A stretch of 64,000 nt of DNA from Nesterenkonia alkaliphila (GCF_009758175.1 NZ_WRPM01000101.1:1-64000), one strand, 5' to 3'; counted from the stretch's first letter, positions 37,768 to 49,590 are shown. Notes: a model not told the origin generated them from the sequence alone. Translations and numbers: made by a program.

Positions 37768-38409
37768 ATGACCCAGCATCTGCACTTCGCCGAAGCCGCC
37801 GCCCTGCAGGACCTGAGCACCTACATCAAGCGGGGGCGCCGCATCAATGAGCACGGCATCCGCCTCCAGGCGGTGGGTACTGTGCTGGCTGCCTGGCTGC
37901 CGGTGATGACCCCCTCCACGCTGACCTCACGCATCCCGGCAGTGCTGGGTCTGCGCACTATGGCCCTGGCCGAGCCCTCCACCGCCGATGTCACCGTGGA
38001 GCTGGCTTCGATCAGCGAACGGCTGGCCCGGATGAATCCGGTGGATGTGCAGCTCTCCCTGCCGCCCAGCCGGCTCAATGTGCCCTGGGCCGCGGTGACT
38101 CCGCCGCGCGCCGGCTGGCAGCCGGTGGGGACTGTGCCGGATGCTCAGCTGCGGGCCGCTGCCGAGGCTGGGATCGCAGAGGTGGCCGAGGCGGTGCCGG
38201 AGACTGCCGGGGCCCATGTGGTGGAACAGGTCCGTGAGACGGTGTGGAGCCGGCCCCTGGTGCACGGGATTCCCGCCGGTGCTGCCTTCGGCGCTCTCTC
38301 CCTGGGCTTCATCAGGGATCACGACGACGCCGCCACAGCTGTCCACACCAACGGCAAGTGGCTGCGCCTGACCTCAGCAGGCGGATTCATCCTCACCCGG
38401 GTGGTTTGA
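37768..38409 (+). CDS. Conserved actinobacterial protein of unknown function
   Basis: A 213-residue soluble protein with no motif I recognise. It has a helical N-terminus (AAALQDLSTYIKRGRRI), a central LGLRTMALAEPS...VTVELASISERLARM region and a C-terminal beta-rich end with AAFGALSLGFIRDHDDA. Composition and codon use match the neighbours. A TATCCT -10-like hexamer directly abuts the ATG, so the true start may differ slightly. A similar gene near ssb and ettA is my recollection of related genomes and is unverified. Confidence 0.65.
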   Translation: MTQHLHFAEAAALQDLSTYIKRGRRINEHGIRLQAVGTVLAAWLPVMTPSTLTSRIPAVLGLRTMALAEPSTADVTVELASISERLARMNPVDVQLSLPPSRLNVPWAAVTPPRAGWQPVGTVPDAQLRAAAEAGIAEVAEAVPETAGAHVVEQVRETVWSRPLVHGIPAGAAFGALSLGFIRDHDDAATAVHTNGKWLRLTSAGGFILTRVV

Positions 38410-38588
38410 GTTTTCCCCAGGCCCGCCCGTGTGCTGCCGGGCACGCTGCGGCCTCCACAGAGAGCCGGCCGGCTGCGCGGCCAGTGCTGGCACCAGCGCA
38501 GACTCTGAAGCATGAGTCGGAGGCGCCTGCTCACGGCCCGCCCCCGCCTCACTGAGTCAGCAGGCCGTGAAGCAAGGAGGTCTCAGCG

Positions 38589-39089
38589 ATGTCTGAGTCC
38601 ATCACCGTCCGCGGCCATGCCGGCAATAAGCCCGAGATCCGGATGACCAACTCAGGGACCGAGGTTGCTACCTTCCGGGTGGCCTCCACCCCGCGTTGGC
38701 GCAACAGCACCACCGGGGAATGGGCCTCCGGGGAGACCAACTGGTACTCGGTGGCAGCATTCGGGGCCTTCGCCAATAATGTGGCCGAGTCCATCAGCAA
38801 GGGCGATCCCGTAGTAGTAGTCGGCCGGCCCAAGATTCGTTCCTGGGAGGGCAAAGAGGGCAGCACCGGCACCGAAGTGGAGATCAACGCCCAGACAGTG
38901 GGCCATGACCTCAAATACGGCCGCAGCAGCTTTGCCAAGGTCAACCGGGAAGGCCCGTCCGCCGAGCCGGCCCAGCACGAGGGCGAACCGGTAGACGCAG
39001 ACACCGGCGAGATCAGCCCGCCGGTTCAGGACCAGTCAGCTGCCCCACCCTGGAGCAAGGAGCCGGCACTTGCCCAGCAGGGCGCATAG
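38589..39089 (+). CDS. ssb: Single-stranded DNA-binding protein (SSB family)
   Basis: A 166-residue OB-fold protein: ITVRGHAGNKPEIRMTNSG at the N-terminus, FRVASTPRWRNSTTGEW, WYSVAAFGAFANNVAESI and DPVVVVGRPKIRSW. The C-terminal tail is acidic and Gln/Pro-rich but ends in QQGA rather than the canonical acidic DDxPF tip, and the gene lies apart from the rpsF-rpsR cluster. It is therefore probably a second, accessory SSB. A strong AAGGAGGT ribosome binding site precedes the ATG. The 179 bp upstream hold only short imperfect GC-rich inverted repeats. Confidence 0.88.
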   Translation: MSESITVRGHAGNKPEIRMTNSGTEVATFRVASTPRWRNSTTGEWASGETNWYSVAAFGAFANNVAESISKGDPVVVVGRPKIRSWEGKEGSTGTEVEINAQTVGHDLKYGRSSFAKVNREGPSAEPAQHEGEPVDADTGEISPPVQDQSAAPPWSKEPALAQQGA

Positions 39090-39097
39090 ACCCGCGG

Positions 39098-40780
<1,683 letters not shown>

Positions 40781-40791
40781 GATCCCCTAGC

Positions 40792-41796
40792 CTAGCGCAG
40801 CTTCATCGCCACTCTTTGGTGTCCGGGCATCACGTAGAGGAACGGCGTCCACGGCCGCAGGCCCACCAGCAGCACGGTCAGGCCCAGGCTGGTGATGGTC
40901 ATCAGCAGCACCCGGGGCCCATCGGCAATATCAAGGTGATTGAACAGATGATCGCGCAGCAGGATGATAATCGGGAAGTGAGCCACATAGACCACAATCG
41001 AGCTGCGCCCGCACCATTCCACGCACCGGACCAGCCTCCCGCGGGGCAGCCGGGGGGCCAGCCAGAGGATCACCGCGATACCGAGCACGGAGATTCCCGC
41101 AGCAGCCGGGGTACCCACGCGCAGACTGCGGTCGTCTGCCCCCATATTGGCCAGGAGTGCTGTGAGCAGCAGCAGTGGCACCACCACCGCCCAGTGGACC
41201 TTGACCCAGCGGCTCACCATATGGGTGGCCCAGGCTCCCAGGAAGAAGAAGGCCCCGTACCAGAAGGTGGAGCCGATGAGCCCGCCGTGCACGGCCCCGG
41301 TGCTGACATAGGTGCCGATCATGGCCAGGAACAGCGCCAGGTACCCCCAGCTGTGGCCTACCGGGAACCGGCTGGCCAGCGGTTTGAAAGCCATCGCTGC
41401 GGCATAGCAGAGCAGCAGACTCATCAGGAACCACAGATAGTCTCCGGTGGCCAGGTAGTCCACCAGGTCATCGGGCACTCCGATCCCGCTGCGGATGAAG
41501 AACCCGTAGAGGAACAGCCAGAGCACCAGCGGCCAGGCGATGGCGGCGACCTTGCCCCATACGTAGATCGGCAGCGGCTTGGCCAGCGAACGGTGCAGCA
41601 GCATCCCGGACATGAACATCAGCAGCGGCATCCGGAACGGGGTCAGGTGCCGGTTCACATCGGTCCACCAATCCACGCTGGCTCCGGCGATATGCCCGGT
41701 GTTGGCGTGCAGAACCACCACCAGCAGCACTGCCAGGCCACGCAGGAAGTCCATCCACTGCATCCGGGGGGCTTGAGATTTCACGGTGGTCAACAC
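40792..41796 (-). CDS. Membrane acyltransferase (acyltransferase family 3)
   Basis: A 334-residue multi-pass membrane protein of the acyltransferase-3 family. The opening is WMDFLRGLAVLLVVVLHANTG with the catalytic-type His in LHAN, and about ten hydrophobic helices follow. Such enzymes acylate sugars at the cell surface. Its start overlaps the stop of the DUF2079 gene, which in turn overlaps mptB, so it probably modifies the same envelope glycan. In Micrococcus luteus the lipomannan is succinylated; whether this protein does that is inference only. Confidence 0.85.
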   Translation of the reverse strand: MLTTVKSQAPRMQWMDFLRGLAVLLVVVLHANTGHIAGASVDWWTDVNRHLTPFRMPLLMFMSGMLLHRSLAKPLPIYVWGKVAAIAWPLVLWLFLYGFFIRSGIGVPDDLVDYLATGDYLWFLMSLLLCYAAAMAFKPLASRFPVGHSWGYLALFLAMIGTYVSTGAVHGGLIGSTFWYGAFFFLGAWATHMVSRWVKVHWAVVVPLLLLTALLANMGADDRSLRVGTPAAAGISVLGIAVILWLAPRLPRGRLVRCVEWCGRSSIVVYVAHFPIIILLRDHLFNHLDIADGPRVLLMTITSLGLTVLLVGLRPWTPFLYVMPGHQRVAMKLR

Positions 41797-43271
41797 TACT
41801 CCTGATACTCAGTGCAGACCGGATGATTGGGTATGTCACGGTGCAGCACCCACAGCCCGGCATCGTCGGCTGTGATCGTCTCGAAGCCCAGCCGCTCGGC
41901 GCGGGCGAAAGCCTCCTCTGGGGTCAGCGGGTCATTTCCGCCCAGCTCATCTTGGGTGGCATCGATGATCAGCCAGTTGACCCTGTCCTCGTCCAGAGTC
42001 CCCGCCAGACCGGTGTAGGTGTGCTGGGTCAGGTGCGGGGCGGCAGTGTCGGCCGCCTCCACACAGGCTCCTTCGGGGATCAGGTCCACGGCCCGCTGGT
42101 GGGCCTCGGCGCGCTCCCCCGGCTGCCAGTTCTGCCCGGTGTAGGTCCAGTGCAGCGGGAAGATCTGGTGCTCCCGTTCGGCAGTGAACTGCAGGACCGC
42201 TCCGCCGGCAAGACTGATCAGGATCAGCCCGGCCGGCAGGATGCTGGCCGGGCGGTACTCGCCCCTGCTGCTGCCCCGCAGTCGGCGGATTCTGCGCAGC
42301 GTGTCGAAGGCGGCCAGCAGCAGGATCACCGCGATGATCGCATCGTAGTGGTAGACCAGGCCCCAGACGGTCAGCCGGTCGTTGAACAGCCGGGAGAGCA
42401 GCAGCGGGGCGGCGATCAGCGCATAGGGCGAGAGCAGCGGAAGCAGCCACAGCGGCACCAGGTGGGCGGTGAGCAGCGCAATCTTCAGCGGGTGATCCAC
42501 CAGAATGGGCAGCGCGTTCCAAGGTTGGGTGAGCAGGAACACCGCCGCAGCAGAGGCGCTGGCCCCCAGTGCGGTGTAGTCCCAGTAGGCGAACTCGCCC
42601 TCGGCGGAGAAGTAGGGAATGACGACGCCGACCGCCAGCCAGAGCCCCACCAGCCCGGTCACTGCCAGCACAGCTGCCTGGGCCCAGTGCCGCTTCAGGG
42701 CCAACACTGCGGCAACGGCGAGCAGGGTGGCACCCATGTCTTCTCGGACCAGCAGCAGCAGTGAAGCCAGGATGACTGCGGTCCAGGGGCGGCGTCGTTC
42801 GATCGTCCAGATCACCCAGCCGATCAGCGGCACGCCGAAGGCGATCTCGTGGAAGTCCCAGTTGATGAAGGCCTGGAAGGGCCACCACAGCAGTATGGCT
42901 GCCGCGGCCAGTAGTGCTGCCCGGTGGCTGAACCAGCCGCGCACCAGCAGGTACACCGGTACCGCAGCGGAGATCAGCAGCAGGATCAGGGCCAGGTTCA
43001 GCACCCTGGGGTCGTCCCAGATCCAGTACAGCGGCGCCAGCACTGCGATGATCGGGTGGAAGTGATCGCCCAGCAGGTGGAAGCCTTCACCCTTGATCGG
43101 CACGATAGGGGCGTTGAACTGCGAGTACTGGCGCACTGCTTGGTCGAAGATGCCCAGGTCATAGCCCCGGGCCTCGAAATTCCGGAACCGCAGCAGCGAA
43201 TGTGCCAGATACAGCACGGCTGCACCGGTCATCACCGCGGTCAGGCTCAACCACTGCTTCAACGGGATCAT
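41796..43271 (-). CDS. DUF2079 polytopic membrane protein
   Basis: A 491-residue membrane protein with roughly ten helices. The DUF2079 opening is RFRNFEARGYDLGIFDQAV, then FHLLGDHFHPIIAVLAPLYWIW. The soluble C-terminal part (about 380-490) faces outward. DUF2079 members resemble GT-C glycosyltransferases, and the D-x-G-I-F-D segment may be the catalytic loop, but no activity is known. It is translationally coupled to both neighbours. Confidence 0.85.
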   Translation of the reverse strand: MIPLKQWLSLTAVMTGAAVLYLAHSLLRFRNFEARGYDLGIFDQAVRQYSQFNAPIVPIKGEGFHLLGDHFHPIIAVLAPLYWIWDDPRVLNLALILLLISAAVPVYLLVRGWFSHRAALLAAAAILLWWPFQAFINWDFHEIAFGVPLIGWVIWTIERRRPWTAVILASLLLLVREDMGATLLAVAAVLALKRHWAQAAVLAVTGLVGLWLAVGVVIPYFSAEGEFAYWDYTALGASASAAAVFLLTQPWNALPILVDHPLKIALLTAHLVPLWLLPLLSPYALIAAPLLLSRLFNDRLTVWGLVYHYDAIIAVILLLAAFDTLRRIRRLRGSSRGEYRPASILPAGLILISLAGGAVLQFTAEREHQIFPLHWTYTGQNWQPGERAEAHQRAVDLIPEGACVEAADTAAPHLTQHTYTGLAGTLDEDRVNWLIIDATQDELGGNDPLTPEEAFARAERLGFETITADDAGLWVLHRDIPNHPVCTEYQE

Positions 43272-44803
43272 GGCTCAGCTGCCTGTCTTCGGTCCAGCCA
43301 GCCGCGCCGCCAAACCCAGTGCACGCTGGGCAGCAGGGCGATGAACACCATGGCGATCACTGAGGTGGTCAGGCTCAGCTGCAGCATCTCCTGGTCCAGA
43401 TCCAAGAACGCCCAGACGCTCAGCTGGTCCTGGGCGCCGTAACAGATGAAGAACCCCACGGTGAAGATGACCCATTTGGTCTGCCAGTCGTTGCGGATCC
43501 CCACCACGGCGAACAGCGGCAGCAGCCACAGCAGGTACCAGGGGTGGATGATCGGCGAGAGCACCACCAGGGCGGTGAACGCCCAGGTCATCCGCTGCAG
43601 AATATGCCGGTCCCTGCCGAAGAACATCAGCCCCAGCACGATCAGCACACTGGCAGCCCGGCCGAGCACACGCAGCAGGTCAAGGGTCCAGGAGGCGTCC
43701 TGGCCGAAGGCATGCAGAGTGTTGCTCAACGCATCATCGAGGATGCCCATCGGGGACCAGAAGGACTTTCCGGTGTCCCCGGTGCCGGCCAGCACCATGA
43801 CCCAGCGCAGACCATAACCGTTGACCGCACCCACCAGGAGCAGGATGATCCCGGCTATCCCGGCAGTGGCCGCCCAGCAGATGAACCGCCACACCCAGAT
43901 GTGCAGCTGCGGGTATCGCTGGTAGAGATGCGCGGCCCAGAGCAGCCCGATGAACGGCAGCAGCACCATGGTGATGATCTTCATGCCGATTGAGACTGTC
44001 ACCAGCACTGCGGCCAGGGCTCCCCTGGACCAGTGCTTGTCCGCGGTGACCGCATAGTAGATCCCGGCGAGGGCGAAGCCCATCATCAGGGCGTCGTTGT
44101 GAGCGCTGGAGATGAAGCTGATGATGAACAGCGGGTTGGCGCTGGCCAGCCATTGGGCGCGACCACCGTGGACCCCTAACGCTGAAGCGAGCTTGGGCAG
44201 GTAGTACATCAGGAGCACCACCCCGGCAACGCAGGCCAGCCGGAACAGGAACACCGCGGTGTCCACATGTTGGTTGGTGATCTGCATGACCGCTGCCTCG
44301 ATCCAGAGGAACATCGGCCCATAGGGAGTCTCGGACTGGGCCCACATGGGATCGGTGCCGAAGTGGAACCAGTTGTCCAGCTGCGAGACCCCGTCCTGGT
44401 AGGGATCCCTGCCGGCCAGCACCAGCCGCCCCTGGTTCACATATGCGTAGACGTCCCGGGAGAAGATCGGCACGCAGAGCAGGTGCGGCACCGACCATAC
44501 TGCTGTGGCGATGTTCACGATGCGCAGGCTGCCCGGCTGCCAGGCCTTGCGGTCGGCCTCGCGCAAGGCACGGCCCAGCAGCAGCCAGGCATGGAACATC
44601 ACCCAGCAGCCCAGGGTCAGCGCAACAGTGGAGAGGCTCACACCCCAGGGTTCGGTGCGCAGTGGAATGACCCAGGACCAGCGGTTGATGGCTGAGGCAT
44701 TGGCCAGCCAACCGACCCCGAAGGAGCCGAAGAGCACCAGAAGCGATCCTGCGAACCCCTGGATGAAGGCGCGCAGGATTCGCGGGGAACTCAGGCTCGG
44801 CAC
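43268..44803 (-). CDS. mptB: Polyprenol-phosphomannose-dependent alpha-(1->6)-mannosyltransferase (MptB-like)
   Basis: A 511-residue GT-C membrane glycosyltransferase. It has the conserved luminal loop RDVYAYVNQGRLVLAGRDPY with an acidic residue, TPYGPMFLWIEAAV, and 12-13 predicted helices, matching the MptB/mannosyltransferase group that builds the alpha-1,6-mannan backbone of lipomannan from polyprenyl-phosphomannose. The pgsA product elsewhere in the window supplies the phosphatidylinositol anchor lineage. It is first in the mptB-DUF2079-acyltransferase operon. Confidence 0.85.
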   Translation of the reverse strand: MPSLSSPRILRAFIQGFAGSLLVLFGSFGVGWLANASAINRWSWVIPLRTEPWGVSLSTVALTLGCWVMFHAWLLLGRALREADRKAWQPGSLRIVNIATAVWSVPHLLCVPIFSRDVYAYVNQGRLVLAGRDPYQDGVSQLDNWFHFGTDPMWAQSETPYGPMFLWIEAAVMQITNQHVDTAVFLFRLACVAGVVLLMYYLPKLASALGVHGGRAQWLASANPLFIISFISSAHNDALMMGFALAGIYYAVTADKHWSRGALAAVLVTVSIGMKIITMVLLPFIGLLWAAHLYQRYPQLHIWVWRFICWAATAGIAGIILLLVGAVNGYGLRWVMVLAGTGDTGKSFWSPMGILDDALSNTLHAFGQDASWTLDLLRVLGRAASVLIVLGLMFFGRDRHILQRMTWAFTALVVLSPIIHPWYLLWLLPLFAVVGIRNDWQTKWVIFTVGFFICYGAQDQLSVWAFLDLDQEMLQLSLTTSVIAMVFIALLPSVHWVWRRGWLDRRQAAEP

Positions 44804-44828
44804 CTCATGAAACTATCACCCGCAGGGG

Positions 44829-46271
44829 TCATACCCGGGGAAACTTGGGCGGTTCTGACTGTGCGATGTGCTCAAGGACACGCACCACCTGGGCGGAGTA
44901 GCCGTACTCGTTGTCGTACCAGACGTAGAGGATAGCCTGCTTGCCGTTGACGATGGTGGCCAGCCCGTCCACCACTCCGGCGGCAGTGGAGCCGACGAAG
45001 TCGGTGGAGACCACCTCGGCGGAGTCGATGTAGTCCACCTGCTGGGCCAGCGGGCCCTCCAGGGACTCCCGGCGCAGGAAACGGTTGAGCTCCTCCTTGG
45101 TGGTCTCCCGCTCCAGCTCCAGGTTGAGGATGGCCATCGACACATTGGGGGTGGGCACCCGGATGGCGTTGCCGGAGAGTTTGCCGGCCAGCTCGGGCAG
45201 CGCCTTGGCCACCGCCTTGGCGGCGCCGGTCTCGGTGAGCACCATGTTCAGGGCCGCGGAGCGGCCTCGCCGCTCCCCCTTGTGGAAGTTGTCGATGAGG
45301 TTCTGGTCGTTGGTGTAGGAGTGCACGGTCTCCACGTGGCCATGATCAATGCGGTACTTCTCGTGCATCAGCTTGGCCACCGGGGTGATGGCGTTGGTGG
45401 TGCAGCTTGCCGCTGAGAGCAGGGTGTCGGTCTCCTCGATCCCGGTGTGATTGACCCCGTAGACAATGTTCTTGATCTCGCCCCTGCCCGGGGCGGTCAG
45501 CAGCACCCGGGCTGCACCCTTGGACCTCAGATGCTGGCCGAGCCCCTCCTCATCGCGCCAGATGCCGGTGTTGTCCACCACTACGGCTCCCTGGATGCCA
45601 TGGGCGGTGTAGTCCACCTCCTCCGGGGAGTTTGCGTAGATGACCTTGATGTAGGTGCCGTTGGCGATGATGGCACTGTTCTGCTCATCCACCCGGATGG
45701 AACCGGCGAAAGGCCCGTGCACTGAGTCCCGGCGCAGCAGCGAGGCCCGCTTGGCCAGATCGTTGCCCTTGCCCCTGCGCACCACGATCGCCCGCAGCCG
45801 CAGGCCGGTGGCGGAGGAGGCATGGCCCACCATGATCCGGGCCAGCAGCCGGCCGATCCGGCCGAAGCCGTAGAGCACCACATCCTGCGGCTCAGCGCGC
45901 CCCTGGCCCTGCTTGCCCACCACATCGGCAAGCTCTTCACGCAGGAAGTCCTCCAATGCTGCCCCGCCGGAGGCCTTGAACTTATTGTTCAGCCGAGCCA
46001 GGTCGATACTGGCAGCGCCGAGGTCCAGACTGGTCAGCGCCTGCACCAGGGGCAGGGTCTCGGAGATGGGCAGCTCCACCTCGTCCACCTGTCGGGCGAA
46101 TCGGTGTGCTTTGAGAATGTCGATGGCTGACTGGTTGACCAGCTGCCGGCCGTAGATACCGGTGACCACGTTGTTCTCCCGGTAGAGCCGCCCGATGAGC
46201 GGGATCATGGCCTCGGCCATCGCCTCGCGGTCGAGCCAATCGTTGAGGTGCTTATTCGCGGCTTCGGACAT
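44829..46271 (-). CDS. gap: Glyceraldehyde-3-phosphate dehydrogenase, long form (GapB-like)
   Basis: A 480-residue enzyme, about 140 residues longer than the classical form. The extra N-terminal helical domain ends near residue 125. The Rossmann motif is GFGRIGRLLARI, the catalytic cysteine is in SAASCTTNAITPV near residue 287, and the substrate-binding Arg/Thr segments follow. Long-form enzymes of this kind, such as Corynebacterium GapB, are mainly gluconeogenic and NADP-linked. That preference is inferred from family, not visible here. AAAGGA precedes the ATG. Confidence 0.93.
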   Translation of the reverse strand: MSEAANKHLNDWLDREAMAEAMIPLIGRLYRENNVVTGIYGRQLVNQSAIDILKAHRFARQVDEVELPISETLPLVQALTSLDLGAASIDLARLNNKFKASGGAALEDFLREELADVVGKQGQGRAEPQDVVLYGFGRIGRLLARIMVGHASSATGLRLRAIVVRRGKGNDLAKRASLLRRDSVHGPFAGSIRVDEQNSAIIANGTYIKVIYANSPEEVDYTAHGIQGAVVVDNTGIWRDEEGLGQHLRSKGAARVLLTAPGRGEIKNIVYGVNHTGIEETDTLLSAASCTTNAITPVAKLMHEKYRIDHGHVETVHSYTNDQNLIDNFHKGERRGRSAALNMVLTETGAAKAVAKALPELAGKLSGNAIRVPTPNVSMAILNLELERETTKEELNRFLRRESLEGPLAQQVDYIDSAEVVSTDFVGSTAAGVVDGLATIVNGKQAILYVWYDNEYGYSAQVVRVLEHIAQSEPPKFPRV

Positions 46272-46346
46272 GCGGGTTCAAGGTCCTTTCGATGAGACGT
46301 CTTTGTCTGCTTACGGACCTACTCTATCCAAGCCGGTCGGCGGTGC

Positions 46347-46690
<344 letters not shown>

Positions 46691-46698
46691 TCTAGATG

Positions 46699-46726
46699 AG
46701 AGTACAGCGCTTCGGGTTGCTAGGGT
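46699..46726. promoter_or_regulatory. Divergent overlapping promoters of rnpB and yaaA
   Basis: The rnpB -10 box (TACTCT on the minus strand, 46699-46704) and the yaaA -10 box (TAGGGT on the plus strand, 46721-46726) are only 16 bp apart. Each -10 falls inside the other's spacer/-35 zone. The yaaA box ends 6 nt before its GTG. Confidence 0.5.
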
Positions 46727-46732
46727 ATTCCG

Positions 46733-47494
46733 GTGCTGATTCTGCTCCCGCCCAGTGAGGGAAAAACCGCCCCCGACGACGCCGCCGCCCCACACTTGGA
46801 TCTGGAGGAGCTCACCCTTCCTGACCTGACCGGGGCCAGGGAGCAGGTGCTTCAGTCACTGGTGGAGGCCTCGGGCCGTGAGGATGCTCAGCAGGTGTTC
46901 AAAGTCGGTGCCAAGGTGTTAGAGGAGGTAGCGGCCAACCGCCAGGTAGCTCAGGCCCCTGCGGCCCCGGCATGGCAGATCTATACCGGGGTGCTGTATG
47001 AGGGTCTGGGGGCGGCGTCGTTATCTGCTGAGCAGTTGGAGCAGGCGGCCGAGCATGTGCTGATCTTCTCCGGGCTGTTCGGGGTGACCGGGTTCACCGA
47101 CCGCATCCCGGCCTACCGCTGCGCCATGGACGTGAACCTGCCCGGGGTGGGGAACCTGGGCAGCTTCTGGAAGAAGCAGCTGGCTGCGCCGCTGAGCGCG
47201 CTGGCGGCGGACCGCCTGCTGGTGGACTGCCGCTCCGGCTCATATCAGAGGCCCTTCCCCGGAGACCCTGCGCGCCGGCTGCAGGTCAACAGCTTCACCG
47301 AGCTGAACGGGGTGCGGAAGGTGGTCACCCACTTCGCCAAGGCCGCCCGGGGTGAGCTGGCCGGGATGCTGCTGCGGGCGACCTCCGCGCCGGAGACCGT
47401 TGAGGAGATCGCCCATATCGCCGCTGACCGCTGGACTGTGGAGGTCCGTCCCGCCGAGGGCAGAACCCCGCACCAGCTGGACCTGATCAGATGA
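46733..47494 (+). CDS. yaaA: Peroxide stress protein YaaA (UPF0246/DUF328)
   Basis: A 253-residue protein with the family N-terminus [12 protein letters not shown], the [12 protein letters not shown] segment, [21 protein letters not shown] and the C-terminal [16 protein letters not shown]. In Escherichia coli YaaA limits iron and oxidative damage during peroxide stress and has been reported to bind DNA. The start is GTG 6 nt after a -10-like box, so it is likely leaderless. It overlaps the convergent cysE by 8 bp. Confidence 0.9.
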   Translation: MLILLPPSEGKTAPDDAAAPHLDLEELTLPDLTGAREQVLQSLVEASGREDAQQVFKVGAKVLEEVAANRQVAQAPAAPAWQIYTGVLYEGLGAASLSAEQLEQAAEHVLIFSGLFGVTGFTDRIPAYRCAMDVNLPGVGNLGSFWKKQLAAPLSALAADRLLVDCRSGSYQRPFPGDPARRLQVNSFTELNGVRKVVTHFAKAARGELAGMLLRATSAPETVEEIAHIAADRWTVEVRPAEGRTPHQLDLIR

Positions 47495-48077
47495 ACAGCG
47501 CCGGATCCAGCTCGTAGTGGGCTGGGTCCACCAGGGGCTTATGCTCCTCCTGGCGGCGCTTGCGGTCCTTGGCCGGGACCCCGATCAGCACCGAATGCGC
47601 CGGAGCAGACTTCACCACTACTGCGTTGGCCCCGACGGCTGACTGCTCACCGATCTCCACCGGGCCCAGCACCTTGGCGCCGGCACCCACGGTGACCCCA
47701 TTGCCCAGGGTCGGGTGCCGCTTGGTCTGTTCCAGGGAGGTCCCGCCCAGGGTCACCCCCTGATAGAGCATGCAGTCATCGCCGATCTCTGCGGTCTCCC
47801 CGATGACCACCCCCATACCGTGGTCGATGAAGAAGCGCCGGCCGATGGTGGCCCCCGGGTGGATCTCAATCCCGGTGAGCCCGCGCGCCACCTGGGAGAC
47901 CACCCGGGCAGGCGTCTTCAGGGGGGTGACCTGCCACATCTTATGTGCCACTCGGTGCGCCCAGATCGCGTGCAGCCCGGAGTAGGCCAGTACGATCTCG
48001 GCGTTGGAACGAGCAGCGGGGTCATGCTCCCGGGCGGCGGTGATGTCCTCCCGCAGGCGCCTGATCAGCTTCCTCAT
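47487..48077 (-). CDS. cysE: Serine O-acetyltransferase (short EpsC/CysE form)
   Basis: A 196-residue hexapeptide-repeat acetyltransferase that makes O-acetylserine from serine and acetyl-CoA. It has a short helical N-terminus, then left-handed beta-helix repeats ([22 protein letters not shown], with catalytic H86) and the [19 protein letters not shown] coils. It overlaps cysK by 4 bp and supplies its substrate. Confidence 0.96.
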   Translation of the reverse strand: MRKLIRRLREDITAAREHDPAARSNAEIVLAYSGLHAIWAHRVAHKMWQVTPLKTPARVVSQVARGLTGIEIHPGATIGRRFFIDHGMGVVIGETAEIGDDCMLYQGVTLGGTSLEQTKRHPTLGNGVTVGAGAKVLGPVEIGEQSAVGANAVVVKSAPAHSVLIGVPAKDRKRRQEEHKPLVDPAHYELDPALFI

Positions 48078-49006
48078 CCGCGGATGTCTTCGTACAGCAG
48101 AGTGGAGATGTAGCGCTCACCGAAGTCAGCGGCGATGGTGACGATCAGCTTGTCCTGCATCTCCTCGCGTGCGGCGACCTTCAGCGCGGAGGCCACCATG
48201 GCGCCGGTGGAGATGCCGCCGAGGATGCCCTCCTCCGTGCCGAGGCGGCGTGCAGTGGTGATGGCCTCCTCCAGATTGGCCTGGACCACCTCGTTGTAGA
48301 GCTCGGTGTCCAGCACCTCGGGCACAAAGTTGGGGCCGATGCCCTGGATCTTGTGCGGGCCGGCCGCCCCGCCGGAGAGGATCGGGGAGTCCTCAGGCTC
48401 CACCGCCACCAGGTGCAGATCGGGATTGTGCTCGCGCAGCTTCCGCCCGGCTCCGGTGATGGTGCCGCCGGTGCCGATGCCGGAGACCAGCACGTCCACG
48501 GCTCCGTCAGTGTCGCGCCAGATCTCCTCACCGGTGGTGTTGTAGTGCACGGTGGGGTTGGCCTCATTGGCGAACTGCCGCGCCCAGATGGCGTTCTCGG
48601 TCTCCTCCACGATCTGCTTGGCCTTCTCCACCGCTCCGCGCATGCCCTCAGCACCGGAGGTCAGCACGATCTCGGCCCCATAGGCCCGCAGCATCACCCG
48701 GCGCTCAGTGGACATAGTCTCAGGCATGGTGAGCACCACCCGGTAGCCGCGGGCCGCCCCCACCATGGCCAGGGCGATGCCGGTGTTGCCGGAGGTGCCC
48801 TCCACAATGGTGCCGCCGGGCTTGAGCACCCCGGCTGCCTCAGCGGCATCGATGATGGCCGCACCGATCCGGTCCTTCACACTGGAGGCCGGGGAGTAGA
48901 ACTCCAGCTTCACCGCCACATTGCCGGGCAGGTCGGCGTCGAGCTTATTGAGCTTAACCAGCGGAGTGTTGCCGATGGCCTCGGTGATGTTGTTGAGCAG
49001 GGGCAT
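48074..49006 (-). CDS. cysK: Cysteine synthase A
   Basis: A 310-residue PLP enzyme that makes cysteine from O-acetylserine and sulfide. PLP lysine is K44 ([10 protein letters not shown]). The substrate loop TSGNTG is at 71-76, and the phosphate-binding [10 protein letters not shown] follows. AAAGGACTGC precedes the ATG. Cysteine from this operon feeds mycothiol made via MshA and also the Msr/thiol systems. msrA lies 50 bp upstream on the same strand. Confidence 0.97.
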   Translation of the reverse strand: MPLLNNITEAIGNTPLVKLNKLDADLPGNVAVKLEFYSPASSVKDRIGAAIIDAAEAAGVLKPGGTIVEGTSGNTGIALAMVGAARGYRVVLTMPETMSTERRVMLRAYGAEIVLTSGAEGMRGAVEKAKQIVEETENAIWARQFANEANPTVHYNTTGEEIWRDTDGAVDVLVSGIGTGGTITGAGRKLREHNPDLHLVAVEPEDSPILSGGAAGPHKIQGIGPNFVPEVLDTELYNEVVQANLEEAITTARRLGTEEGILGGISTGAMVASALKVAAREEMQDKLIVTIAADFGERYISTLLYEDIRG

Positions 49007-49056
49007 TGTTGCAGTCCTTTCAGTGGACGGGAGCAGTGTGCATATTCAGCTAAAGA

Positions 49057-49590
49057 CTATCGGTGCGGGCTCATCCACTCAGCCCAGCCGGCCCGCAGTG
49101 CTGCGATTTTGGGGTCGATGACGAACTGGCAGTAGCCCACCTCGGGGCGGCGGGTGTGGAAGTCCTGATGTTCCGGCTCCGCCTCGAACACCTGGCCCAG
49201 GGGTTCCAGGGAGGTGACGATGGGCTGGTTGAAGTGGGGTTGGGCAGTGTCGATGGCTGCCTGGAACTCCTGCTTCTGCGCCTCGGAGGTGTAGAACATC
49301 GCCGAGCGGTACTGGGTGCCCACATCGTAGCCCTGCTGGTTGAGGCTGGTGGGGTCATGGGTGGAGAAGAAGATCTCGTAGAGCACGCTGGTGGGCAGCT
49401 CATCGGGGTCATAGGTGATCTCCACTGCCTCGGCATGGCCAGTGGTGCCACTGCAGACTGCCCGGTAGTGGGCTTCTCCGGTGCCGCCGGTATAGACGGA
49501 GCGGACTCTGCTGACCCCGCGCAGCCGGCGGGCGATGGAGTCCAGGCACCAGAAGCATCCGGCGCCCAGCACCACAGTGCGTTCAGTCAT
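49057..49590 (-). CDS. msrA: Peptide methionine-S-sulfoxide reductase MsrA
   Basis: A 177-residue repair enzyme for the S-epimer of methionine sulfoxide. Catalytic C12 lies in GAGCFWCLD, with conserved GHAEAVEITYDP and a QYRSAMFY segment. The C-terminal part lacks clear resolving-cysteine CxxC pairs, so regeneration may differ from the three-cysteine type. It precedes cysK-cysE. msrB is 7.3 kb away on the opposite strand. Confidence 0.95.
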   Translation of the reverse strand: MTERTVVLGAGCFWCLDSIARRLRGVSRVRSVYTGGTGEAHYRAVCSGTTGHAEAVEITYDPDELPTSVLYEIFFSTHDPTSLNQQGYDVGTQYRSAMFYTSEAQKQEFQAAIDTAQPHFNQPIVTSLEPLGQVFEAEPEHQDFHTRRPEVGYCQFVIDPKIAALRAGWAEWMSPHR

